Assembly (NCBI RefSeq): GCF_017921975.2
Contig: NZ_JAGEMO020000009.1
Location: 62,001-126,000 of the forward strand
Origin: Hymenobacter terricola
GTDB taxonomy: Bacteria; Bacteroidota; Bacteroidia; Cytophagales; Hymenobacteraceae
Direction of reading: 5' to 3'
Length of the DNA stretch: 64,000 bases
In this document: positions 26,897 to 35,500 of the stretch, piece after piece
How positions within the stretch are numbered: position 1 is the stretch's first letter
Layout of the letters: every line of letters starts with the position of its first letter
Notes under the pieces: model-generated
Seen by the model: the letters and a program-made list of their open reading frames with translations, nothing else
Told to the model about the DNA's origin: nothing
Database searches by the model: none
Position numbers and translations under genes: made by a program

Positions 26897-28654
26897 ATGG
26901 CTTGCTCAAGTTGTTCAACCGGTGGGGGCTGCGGCACCACCAAAGTAGGGGGCTGCGGCTCGAAAGGGGGCTGTAGCTCCGGCGGCTGCAACCGCATGAA
27001 TGTGTTCGACTGGCTCCAGGACGTGGAGATTCCCGACTCGTTTGCCGGGTTCGACATGGTCGAAATCCGCTTCAAGGGCGGGCGCAAGGAGTTCATGCGC
27101 AACGACCAGCGCCTGCCCCTTGTGACCGGCGATGCCGTGGTGGTGGAAGCCGCCGGCAGCGGCTGGCACCTCGGCCACGTTTCGCTGAAAGGCGAGCTGG
27201 TGCGCCTGCAAATGCGCAAGAAGAAAATCCCCACCGACTCCAAGGAAATCCGCCCCATCCTGCGCATCGCCACCCCCGACGACGAGGAGCGCTGGCAGGC
27301 CGTGCGCGACCTCGAAACCGGCACCATGTTCCGGGCCCGCGCCGTGGTGAGCGAGCTGCGCCTCCGCATGAAACTCTCGGACGTGGAGTACCAGGCCGAC
27401 CGTACCCGGGCCCTCTTTTACTACTCGGCCGAGGACCGGGTCGATTTCCGCGAGCTTATCCGCCGCCTGGCCGATGAGTTTCGGGTGCGCGTCGAGATGC
27501 GCCAGATTTCCCTGCGCCAGGAGGCCGGCCGCATCGGCGGGCTGGGCATTTGCGGGCGCGAGCTGTGCTGCTCGACGTGGCTGACGGACTTCAAAACCGT
27601 GAGCACCACCGCCGCCCGCTACCAAAACCTGAGCCTCAACCCCCAGAAGCTGGCCGGCCAGTGCGGCCGCCTCAAGTGCTGCCTCAACTACGAGCTCGAC
27701 GCCTACCTCGATGCCCTGAAGGACATTCCGCAGGTGCAGCGCCCCCTGCAAACTGCTAAGGGCGAAGCCTTCTTGCAGAAAACCGACATCTTCCGCCGCC
27801 GCATGTGGTTTGCCTTCAAAGGCGACAATAACTGGGTGATGCTCGACACGGCCCGCGTGCGCGAGCTGCTGGATATGAACAAGCGCGGCGAGAAAATTGA
27901 AAGCCTGCTGGCCCCGCGCGAGGAAGCTCCCGAGCCCGAAGTGTCGGCTATCGTGGAAGGCTCGCTCGACCGGCTTGACGATAAAATCAAATCGGGCGGC
28001 AAGCGCACCAAGCGCAAGAAAACCCGTGGCGAGCTGAAAGATGGCGCTAACCCCGGCGAAACCTCCGAAGCCCGCGCTCCCCGCGAAGGCCGGGAGCCGC
28101 GCCCCGAGCGCGAGCCCCGCGCCGCCCGCGAGCCCGGCACCGAGCCCCGTGAAGGCCGGGAAGCCCGCCCGCCCCGCGAACCGCGGGAAGGCCGGACTCC
28201 CCGCGATGGGCGCCGGCCCGCTGGTGCCGCCCCCGGCGGCCCCCGCCCGCCCGAGCAAATGACCAGCCCCGGCCCCGGCGACCCCGACAACCCGACGCCC
28301 GCCCTGGGCGATGTGCCCGAGCAGCGCGGCCGCCGCGGTGCTGCCGCCCGCCCCCTCAACCGCCGCAGTGGCCGGGCCCGGAGCAGCGACACGCCCCGCC
28401 CCGAAGGCGAAGCCGGCGAGCCCCGGCCCGAAGGAAGCGGCCGCAACCGCCGCCCCGAAGGACCCCGCCGTTCCGATTCAACGGCCACGCCCAAGCCCGC
28501 GGCCGAAGGCGGAGGAAAGGGTGAGCCCCGGCCCCGCCGCGAAGGCGAAGAGCGCCGCGAAGGCCGCGGTGGCCGCAACCGGCGTGGCGGCCGTGGCCCC
28601 GCCGGCGAAGGTGGCGCGGCGCCAGCATCCAATCCCGCACCGGCTGGCTCGTAA
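26897..28654 (+). CDS. ricT: PSP1-domain protein, RicT/YaaT family, with long disordered tail
   Basis: 585 residues. The N terminus is Cys/Gly-rich (about nine cysteines in 32 residues). The PSP1 domain follows (about 50-260), with the paired cysteine motifs CGRELCCSTW and CGRLKCCLNYE that in Bacillus RicT bind an iron-sulfur cluster in the RicAFT complex affecting RNA maturation. Its role in Bacteroidota is not known. From about 355 to the end there is a low-complexity tail rich in Arg, Glu, Pro and Gly, a local expansion not required by the family. The gene is followed directly by gldH, a conserved order in Bacteroidota. Confidence 0.9.
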   Translation: MACSSCSTGGGCGTTKVGGCGSKGGCSSGGCNRMNVFDWLQDVEIPDSFAGFDMVEIRFKGGRKEFMRNDQRLPLVTGDAVVVEAAGSGWHLGHVSLKGELVRLQMRKKKIPTDSKEIRPILRIATPDDEERWQAVRDLETGTMFRARAVVSELRLRMKLSDVEYQADRTRALFYYSAEDRVDFRELIRRLADEFRVRVEMRQISLRQEAGRIGGLGICGRELCCSTWLTDFKTVSTTAARYQNLSLNPQKLAGQCGRLKCCLNYELDAYLDALKDIPQVQRPLQTAKGEAFLQKTDIFRRRMWFAFKGDNNWVMLDTARVRELLDMNKRGEKIESLLAPREEAPEPEVSAIVEGSLDRLDDKIKSGGKRTKRKKTRGELKDGANPGETSEARAPREGREPRPEREPRAAREPGTEPREGREARPPREPREGRTPRDGRRPAGAAPGGPRPPEQMTSPGPGDPDNPTPALGDVPEQRGRRGAAARPLNRRSGRARSSDTPRPEGEAGEPRPEGSGRNRRPEGPRRSDSTATPKPAAEGGGKGEPRPRREGEERREGRGGRNRRGGRGPAGEGGAAPASNPAPAGS

Positions 28655-28690
28655 GCAATGCCGTTTCGTTTTCGAATGCCACCTATCCGC

Positions 28691-29185
28691 ATGAACCAGC
28701 GCTTTGCTTGTCGATTGGCTACGGCCGTCGGGCTCCTGTGCGTGCTCACCGCCTGCGACCCCAACCGGGTGTTTGAGCAGAATATTGATTTCCCGAAGTA
28801 CTCCTGGGACGTGCAGCAAAAGCCGGCCTTTACCTTCGCTATTCAGGATACGGCGGCGCTGTACGACGTATTTTTCAACGTGCGCTACGCCTCTGCCTAC
28901 GGTTTTTATAACCTCTATGTGAAGCACACCCTGGCAGGGCCCGCTGGCCCGGCCGGCCCGCCGCTGTTGCACCAAATGCTGCTGATGGACCCCAAAACCG
29001 GCGAGCCCAAAGGCAGCGGCACCGGCGACATCTACGACATTCAACTCTTGGCCCTGCCCAAGCAGCACTTCGCCAAAGCCGGCAACTACACCCTCACCCT
29101 GGAGCAGTACATGCGCCAGGACCAGCTGCCGGGCCTCATGGCCGTGGGCGTGCGGGTGGCCAAGCACGTGGCAGCGACGAAGTAG
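28691..29185 (+). CDS. gldH: gliding motility lipoprotein GldH
   Basis: 164-residue lipoprotein: signal peptide with lipobox VLTAC (Cys22), mature start CDPNRVFEQN. The GldH pattern is clear in the CDxNRVF start, FFNVRYASAYGFYNLYV, GSGTGDIYDIQ and GNYTLTLEQYMRQD. In Flavobacterium johnsoniae GldH is needed for gliding, probably by supporting the T9SS/gliding machinery. The start MNQRFACR at 28691 gives a proper signal peptide; the frame upstream overlaps nothing useful. It probably shares the ricT transcript, 36 bp after its stop. Confidence 0.93.
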   Translation: MNQRFACRLATAVGLLCVLTACDPNRVFEQNIDFPKYSWDVQQKPAFTFAIQDTAALYDVFFNVRYASAYGFYNLYVKHTLAGPAGPAGPPLLHQMLLMDPKTGEPKGSGTGDIYDIQLLALPKQHFAKAGNYTLTLEQYMRQDQLPGLMAVGVRVAKHVAATK

Positions 29186-29201
29186 AGGCGCCGCGCATCA
29201 A

Positions 29202-29238
29202 AAAAAGCCGGCCCTGCATTGCGCGGGGCCGGCTTTTT
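29202..29238. terminator. bidirectional intrinsic terminator
   Basis: 13-bp stem AAAAAGCCGGCCC / GGGCCGGCTTTTT with an 11-nt loop, between gldH and the convergent cold-shock gene. Confidence 0.92.
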
Positions 29239-29264
29239 GATTTCTAATGGCGAGGTGAGAAACC

Positions 29265-29459
29265 TTATTGCAGGCGGGTGACGTCAACGGCGTTGGGGCC
29301 TTTCTTGCCGGCTTTGATGGTGAACTGCACCCGGTCGCCGTCCTGGATTTCGTGGATGAGGCCGGTTTGGTGGACGAAAATTTCTTCCTGGGTGTCGTCG
29401 GCGACGATGAAGCCGAAGCCTTTAGAGTCGTTGAAAAACTTAACGGTGCCGGTAAGCAT
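29265..29459 (-). CDS. cold shock protein, CspA family
   Basis: 64-residue single cold-shock domain, a nucleic-acid chaperone. RNP1 is KGFGFIV (residues 13-19) and RNP2 is EIFVHQTGL. The full-length start MLTGTVKFFND at 29459 matches the family exactly. About 230 bp of non-coding DNA lies upstream, which fits the long leader usual for csp genes, though no cold-box motif could be identified. It converges with gldH on a shared terminator. Confidence 0.96.
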   Translation of the reverse strand: MLTGTVKFFNDSKGFGFIVADDTQEEIFVHQTGLIHEIQDGDRVQFTIKAGKKGPNAVDVTRLQ

Positions 29460-29695
29460 AAGCGTGGGGTAATAAAAAAATGAATGGAGCCTTGGAATAA
29501 CGCCGCCCGCCGTTGGGCTGGCCATGTAAGGCGGGCGGCGCCAGCGCGTGGCCCGGCAAAGGTAAAATGACGGCATCGAACTGCCGTGCGCCCGCGCCGG
29601 AAAGCGGCCCCTTCAAATGCCAGCAACGGGCTGGGGCGCGCGTCGTATAGCTGAGTAGTTCATCCGTTCACTGATTGCAACTCCTTTCGCACGCC

Positions 29696-30901
29696 ATGGA
29701 AAACGAGGAAATAAACCTGAATACCGAGTCCAATGACATTGCGGGCAACCGCATTGATGGGCCGGTGGGCAACACTGCTGCCAAGCCCGGCCGCCCCGGC
29801 ACCGGCGTGGGAATGCCGGGCGGTGCCCCCACCAACGCCACTCCCGTATCGAGCGAAGCCCTGGCCAGCGCCGAAACAAGCGTCGGCAAAGGGGCCGTGG
29901 ATGCCGACACCCCGCCCCAGGAAAACAAAGAGGTCAACCCCGCCGACCTTGAGCCGACCGGGGACTACGGTGGCAACTTCAGCAACAGCACCCAAAACAG
30001 CTATCGCGACGAGGACCGCCGCGAAAACCAGGACAGTGACCCCAACCGGGGCGAGTTCGGGACCCAGGGCCAGGGTGGCACCACCCACGGCGGCTTCGGC
30101 AACCAAAACCGGCTGGCCGACTACGAGCCGCGCGATTCGGCCGAGGACCGGTACTACGGCGGCCCCGGTGCCCCCGGCCCGCAGGACAATGCCTACCGCG
30201 CCTACGACGGCCGCGACGAGCGGCCCGATAACCGTACGGACTACGGTTTTGAGCCCGGCACGAACCCCGATACCCTAAAGAATGCCGGGGGGGCGCACCA
30301 GAACGACAATGGCTCCCCGTTGGGCACTGACCGCGGCTACGCCAGCGATTACGGCCACACCTCGCTGCGAGGAGCCGCGACCCCCGGTGCCGATGCCGCC
30401 GCGCAAGGCAGTGCCCCAACCAACCCCGACCGCCGTAACCAGACCGAGGACTATCTGCCCACGCAAACCGGCACCGATAACCAGGGCCGCCACGAAGAGC
30501 AGCACCCCGGCTACTCCACCAATGATGCCGAGATGGCCGACCAACGCGGCCAGCGCCCCGCCAGCAGCCAGGGCTCCGACGACCGGGGCCGCAACCAGCC
30601 CAACGACACCCCCGATTTTAACACCGGCAACGACCGCAACGGCTACGTGCAGCCCCAGGCCAAGAACGGCGACTCGGCCCAGGGCGTGGGCTCGCGTGGC
30701 GGCTCGTACAACGATGCCTACGACGACAGCAACCCCAACAGCAAGGCCGGCTCGCCTGCCAAAGGCGAGGAGCGCAGCGAAGACCGCAGCCAGAACTACG
30801 GCGAAGCTGCCCGGCAGGAGAACCGAGCCGGCGATGAAAACAGTGACGACCACGGTGCCCCGCAGCGCAACGCCGGCCGCGACGGCGAAGCCGACGAATA
30901 A
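29696..30901 (+). CDS. large intrinsically disordered acidic/polar protein
   Basis: 401 residues dominated by Gly, Asp, Asn, Gln, Arg and Pro, with almost no hydrophobic clusters, no signal peptide and no repeats of fixed period. Recurrent short words are DNRTDYG, GRDE and EDRSQNYGE. The start MENEEINLNT at 29696 is the first with a plausible N terminus. Such proteins are reported in Hymenobacter-like genomes as stress or desiccation-associated, but that link is only an inference here. The reading frame is long and the composition is consistent, so it is probably expressed; the function is unknown. Confidence 0.72.
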   Translation: MENEEINLNTESNDIAGNRIDGPVGNTAAKPGRPGTGVGMPGGAPTNATPVSSEALASAETSVGKGAVDADTPPQENKEVNPADLEPTGDYGGNFSNSTQNSYRDEDRRENQDSDPNRGEFGTQGQGGTTHGGFGNQNRLADYEPRDSAEDRYYGGPGAPGPQDNAYRAYDGRDERPDNRTDYGFEPGTNPDTLKNAGGAHQNDNGSPLGTDRGYASDYGHTSLRGAATPGADAAAQGSAPTNPDRRNQTEDYLPTQTGTDNQGRHEEQHPGYSTNDAEMADQRGQRPASSQGSDDRGRNQPNDTPDFNTGNDRNGYVQPQAKNGDSAQGVGSRGGSYNDAYDDSNPNSKAGSPAKGEERSEDRSQNYGEAARQENRAGDENSDDHGAPQRNAGRDGEADE

Positions 30902-30912
30902 GAAGTAAGGAA

Positions 30913-30972
30913 AGGGGCAAAGCAGACCGTCATGCTGAGCGGAGTCGAAGCATGACGGTCTGCTTTGCCCCT
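30913..30972. repeat. 24-bp perfect hairpin, dispersed-repeat-like
   Basis: Arms 30913-30936 and 30949-30972 pair perfectly around GAGCGGAGTCGA. The inner CATGCTGAGCGGAGTCGAAG is a sequence I have seen repeatedly between genes of Hymenobacter-type genomes. It sits between convergent genes and may also stop transcription. Confidence 0.85.
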
Positions 30973-30991
30973 CAAGGCTAGCGGTGCATTT

Positions 30992-31524
30992 TTACGCCGA
31001 TGTCGTACGGATAGCGGGGCGGGCCACCAACTTGAAAACGTGGCCTTTGAACTCGTCTACCATTTCGCTTTTCAATGGGTTGAGCGGGCCGAAAGTGTAC
31101 CACTTGCTGTCGTATTGCGGCTTGCTGCCAAAGGTCTGGCTCTTGAGCAGGCGGCCGGTAGGAGCGGGGTTGGTGGGGCGCGGGTCACGGGCCTTGAGAG
31201 CCGCTGAACGTGCCCGGCCCCCGCAGAGGCTGAATGAGGTAGTGGTGTTGGCAGGGCCTTTCAGGTCGTCGTTTTTGCCCCCGTAGTCGGGGTCAAATAC
31301 CCGGATGTAGACCGGGGCGCGTTGCTCTTCGGGGATGAGAAAAAGAAGGTTTGGCTGAAATCGTCGTCGCCCCACTGCTTATCCGATTGCGCGCCGAAGG
31401 TGACCAGGCTCTCCACCCGCTCGCCGGGGTTGGGCACCGCCTGAGCCCACGCCGTGCTGGTACTAAACGCGGTGGCCAATAAAACCAGCAGTGCACTTTG
31501 ATACAAAAAACGTTGTTTTACCAT
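30992..31524 (-). pseudogene. secreted protein gene broken by a single frameshift at an A5 run
   Basis: The 5' part (from ATG 31524) encodes a signal peptide ending AWAQ and about 45 mature residues to DDDFSQTFFF. The 3' part, one frame away, continues LIPEEQRAPVYIRVFDPDYGG and runs to the TAA at 30992. Adding one base in the homopolymer 31340-31344 (T5 on the coding strand) joins them into a 175-residue protein. It may be a decayed gene, a phase-variable gene, or a sequencing error. The family is not recognised; the VYIRVFDPD strand suggests a beta-rich envelope protein. Confidence 0.75.
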
Positions 31525-31641
31525 GCAGCCAAGCTACCCACCCTTCACCAATTGACGGCCGTTAAGCTGAGCCGTTAGGAGATAAAGTGCCCGGAATCCG
31601 CTGCTAAATTGTATGTTTACGGCTTGTTAGCCCCTGCGCCT

Positions 31642-32244
31642 ATGCCCGCCGCCGTCCGCGCCACCTCCGATTTTTTTGACCAGCTAACTAATGACTTGCT
31701 GGTGCTGCGGGTGCAGGCCCAGCAGCGTTTTCGTCCGCTGAGCGCCGAAGAGCTGAACCGCCGCCCCGGCCCCAGCCGCTGGAGTGCCGGCCAGTGCCTG
31801 GAGCACCTTAACATCGTGGGCGGGTACTACTTGCCCAGCATCGCGGCGCGCATTGCCAAGGCCCAGGCCCGAGGCTCCAAGCCGGCGGCTACGGCCAAGC
31901 AAGGCTTTATCGGCCGCCGTTTTGTGGAGTCGATGCGCGCCCCGGCCAGCACCAAAGCCTACATTTCGCCCCAGCGATACGCCCCCACCGGCACCCGCCT
32001 GCCCCGCACGGTGACCGAGGTTTTTAGTCGCCAGCTCGATGAGCTGCTGCGGCTTGTGCTACTGGCCCGGCAAGTAAATGCCAATGCCATCCGTATTCCC
32101 AACGCCATTTTTCCGCTGCTGCTGCTGCGCCTTACTGACCAGCTGGAGTTTCTGGTGGTGCACATTCAGCGGCACGTGGCCCAGGCCGAAGCCGTGTTGG
32201 CGGGCAGCGGGGTGAGTGCCAACGCAAAGGCTTCGGCAGCTTAA
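31642..32244 (+). CDS. DinB/YfiT-like four-helix protein
   Basis: 200 residues of the DinB superfamily, which groups metal-binding thiol transferases and many uncharacterised enzymes. The family pattern is visible as SRWSAGQCLEHLNIVGGYY in the first half (the His of EHL is the first metal ligand) and HIQRHVAQAEAVL near the end. The middle has a basic stretch with KQGFIGRRFVESM. The start MPAAVRATS at 31642 is chosen over a TTG 33 bp upstream. A terminator follows 25 bp after the stop. Confidence 0.82.
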   Translation: MPAAVRATSDFFDQLTNDLLVLRVQAQQRFRPLSAEELNRRPGPSRWSAGQCLEHLNIVGGYYLPSIAARIAKAQARGSKPAATAKQGFIGRRFVESMRAPASTKAYISPQRYAPTGTRLPRTVTEVFSRQLDELLRLVLLARQVNANAIRIPNAIFPLLLLRLTDQLEFLVVHIQRHVAQAEAVLAGSGVSANAKASAA

Positions 32245-32268
32245 GCTCAGCTTATTGTTTTGCTATCA

Positions 32269-32297
32269 AACCCCGCGCTAGCTCCTGGCGCGGGGTT
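32269..32297 (+). terminator. GC-rich hairpin after the DinB-like gene
   Basis: 10-bp stem AACCCCGCGC / GCGCGGGGTT with a 9-nt loop and only a short T-run. Confidence 0.7.
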
Positions 32298-32333
32298 GGG
32301 CTGTTTACCAGGAGGCTGAGTTGTCGGTTATTA

Positions 32334-32392
32334 GTTGCTCGTTGTTAGTTGACAGCATATTGGCTGACAACCAACAACTAACAACGAGCAAC
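32334..32392. repeat. 18-bp perfect inverted repeat made of short direct repeats
   Basis: Arms 32334-32351 (GTTGCTCGTTGTTAGTTG) and 32375-32392 are exact reverse complements. The arms repeat GTTGTTAGTTG-like words and a second small hairpin sits in the loop. Same general design as 2539-2601 and 8354-8515. Confidence 0.8.
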
Positions 32393-32536
32393 CCCTTTGC
32401 CTAAAGGCGCTGGGCGTGGCCGATGGCTTTGGGCGGGAAACGTCATAATCTCCGGGGGACTTTTGGAGGCTGCGTATGCAATAAAAGCCTGCCAGGCATC
32501 TTTAGGGCCTCAACGTTCCCTTCTTGCCTTTCGCCT

Positions 32537-35500
32537 ATGCGCTTGTTCCTGTTTGCCTGCCTGTTGCTCACCATGATTTTCAATGCTGACTCTGCCGCCC
32601 CCGTGCCGCCCGGCCCCTACGCGGCGCGCTGGAAAAAAATAAACGCACTACTGGCCAAAAGCCAGACCGCCACGGCTGCGCCGTTGGTGGAAGCCATTTA
32701 TCAACAGGCCAAAAAAGCCGGCGACAGCCCGGCCTACGTGCGGGCCCTGCTGTATAAAATCCGACTGCTGCAAGCCAGGGAGGATGACGAAACCGAAAAG
32801 GCTATCGGCTTGCTCGAAGTAGAATTGAAAACAGCCACTTTCCCGGCGCGGCCCATTCTACACTCGCTGCTGGCCGAGCAATACACCCAGTATTTAAACC
32901 AAAACCGCTACCGCCTCTACCAGCGCACGGCCGGGGCCGCGCCCACCGCTGGCAACCAGCAAACGGCCGACGGCGGCACCGGCCTCGCCACCTGGGACCT
33001 GGGCCGGCTGGGCGCCGCCATCGTGCGGCACTACTACCAGTCGGTGGAAAATGAGCCCCAGCGCCAGCTGAAAACCACCCTGGCCGACCTCGGCGACCTG
33101 GCCGTGGGTGGCGATGCGGAGGGCCGCGCCCTGCGCCCCACGCTGTACGACCTGCTGGCCCAGCGCGCCATTGAGGGGTTGAAAAACCAGGAATTGTACG
33201 TGACCCGGCCCGAGCAGCAGTTCCAACTCACGGACCCCAAGCTGTTCGGCACTGCCGCCGAGTTTGCGGCCCTGCGCCTGCTGGCCCCCGATGCCGACTC
33301 GCTGAACAGCCAGCTGCACGTACTGCACCTATTGCAGCGCCTCACGGCTTCGCGCCAGCAGCTGGCTCCGCAAAACCTGGCGGCCCTGGCCGATGTGGAC
33401 TTGAGCCGTATTGATTACCTGCACGGCCTCACCCCAAACACCACCCTTGCCACTCAGTACGAGCCCGCTCTGGTGCGCATGGCGGAAGCTTACAAAGCGT
33501 TGCCCATCAGCACCGAGTTTATGGCCCGCCGGGCCGAGGCCGCGCGCGAAACTGACCCGGTAGCCGCCGTGAAGCTGGCGCGGGAAGCCGAGGCACGGTT
33601 TCCGAAATCGCGGGGCGCGGCGCGGGCCCGGCAGCTGCGGGAGCAGATTGAACGGCCGGAATCAGCGTTTTCGGCGGCCGATATCGTGATTCCCAACCAG
33701 CCCTGGCGGTTTGATGTGACGGCCCGCAACGTGACCAGCTTGCACGCCTGGGCGTATCGGATTTCGCTGAAAGAGTGGGAAAAATCGGGAGACTACGACG
33801 AGAAGAACCGCACGGTGGCCCAGCGTTACGCTCGCTCCCTGCGCAATGCGCCGGCTGCTGCCTGGGCGGTGCCGGTTCCTACGCATCCGCAGGACTATAA
33901 GGAGCAAAAGTTTGCGGCGGCGGGTTCGGCGCTGCCTATTGGCTACTATTTGGTGATTATCAGCAACCAGGCTACCAAACCTACTGACCAGCGGCCGGGC
34001 GCGGTGACGAGCTATGCGTTTGTGGGAGCCAGTGAGCTGAGTGCCGTGAACCGGCACGACGTTGATACGGGTGCCGCGCGCTTGCTGGTGTTGCAGCGGC
34101 AGAGCGGCGCCCCGTTGGCTGGGGTGCAGGCCCAGGTTACCTATCAATATTACGACCGCAAAACCAGTAGAGAAATAACGCGTGCCACGGGCATCGTCCG
34201 GACGGATGTGAAGGGGGAAACGCTGCTGCTCACGCCGGAAAACACCACTGCCGATGCCCTCGACTACAACAGCCGCATCCGGGGCGTCCACCTCTGGCAT
34301 GGGGCCGATTCACTTCAACTGAGCAATATTGGCGGGTACTATCAGCCCAATCGTAACCAAGCGGAACAGGCCCAGCGTCGCACCTTTCTCTTCACCGACC
34401 GCGCCATTTACCGGCCCGGTCAAACGCTGTATTTCAAAGGCATTCTGACCGAAACCCAGCGCGAAAAAAGCAGCCTCGTCGTCAATCAATCGGTGAGCGT
34501 GCGGCTGGTGGACGTGAACGGCCAGACCGTGCAGACGCTGCCGTTCACGACCTCGGAGTTTGGCTCGTTCAATGGTTCGCTGGTGCTGCCCACGGGCCTG
34601 CTGAACGGTGAAATGAGCCTGCAAACCGACCACGGCAGCCTCAGCTTTGCGGTGGAGGATTACAAGCGGCCCACTTTCCTCGTCACCCTCGACCCCGTGG
34701 CCGGGCAGCCGCAGCTGGGCCAGCCGCTCAGCGTGGGCGGGCAGGCCCGCGCCTACGCCGGGCAGGCCACCGACGGGGCCACGGTGAGCTACCGCGTCAC
34801 CCGCCGCGAGCTGCTTCCACTGTTTGACTACGGCTACGGCGGGCGCGGCCGCTACGTGCCCGGCGGCAACCGGGGCACCCAGGAAATTGCCCACGGCACC
34901 ACCACTACCGACGCCGAGGGCCGCTTCAGCATCACCTTCACGCCGCCGCTGGTGCCCAAAGTGCCGGGCCGGCGCGGATGGGAGCCGGGCTACCTGTTCG
35001 AGATAACCGCCGACGTAACCGACGCGGCCGGCGAAACCCGCACCGGCACCCGCAGCCTGCCCATTGGCCGCAATCCGCTCAGCCTGCGCCTGGCCGGCCC
35101 CGATGCGGCCGACAAGCAGCACCTGCCCATCATCACGCTGCTGGGTACCAACGCCACCGGCGAGCCGCTGCCCGCGGCCGGCACCTTGCGCCTGCTGGCC
35201 CGGCACTACCACCCCAACCCGGCCGGCGTGCCCGGTCCCGCGCCCGAAACCGAAGAAAATGAGGCCAAGCCGGAGCTGGTAAACACGCTGTCTTTCGATA
35301 CCAAAACCAGCCCGGCCCTCGACCTGAAAGCTGCGCTGGCGGCCCTGCCCACCGGCCGCTACCGCCTCGAAGCCTTCACGGCCGAAACCGACACGACGCA
35401 CCTTGATTTCACGCTCTACGACTCGCGGGCGGCCACCGTGCCCTATGCCACGCCCGATTGGTTTGTGGCCCTGGCCGATACCGCGGCGCCCGGCCAGCCG

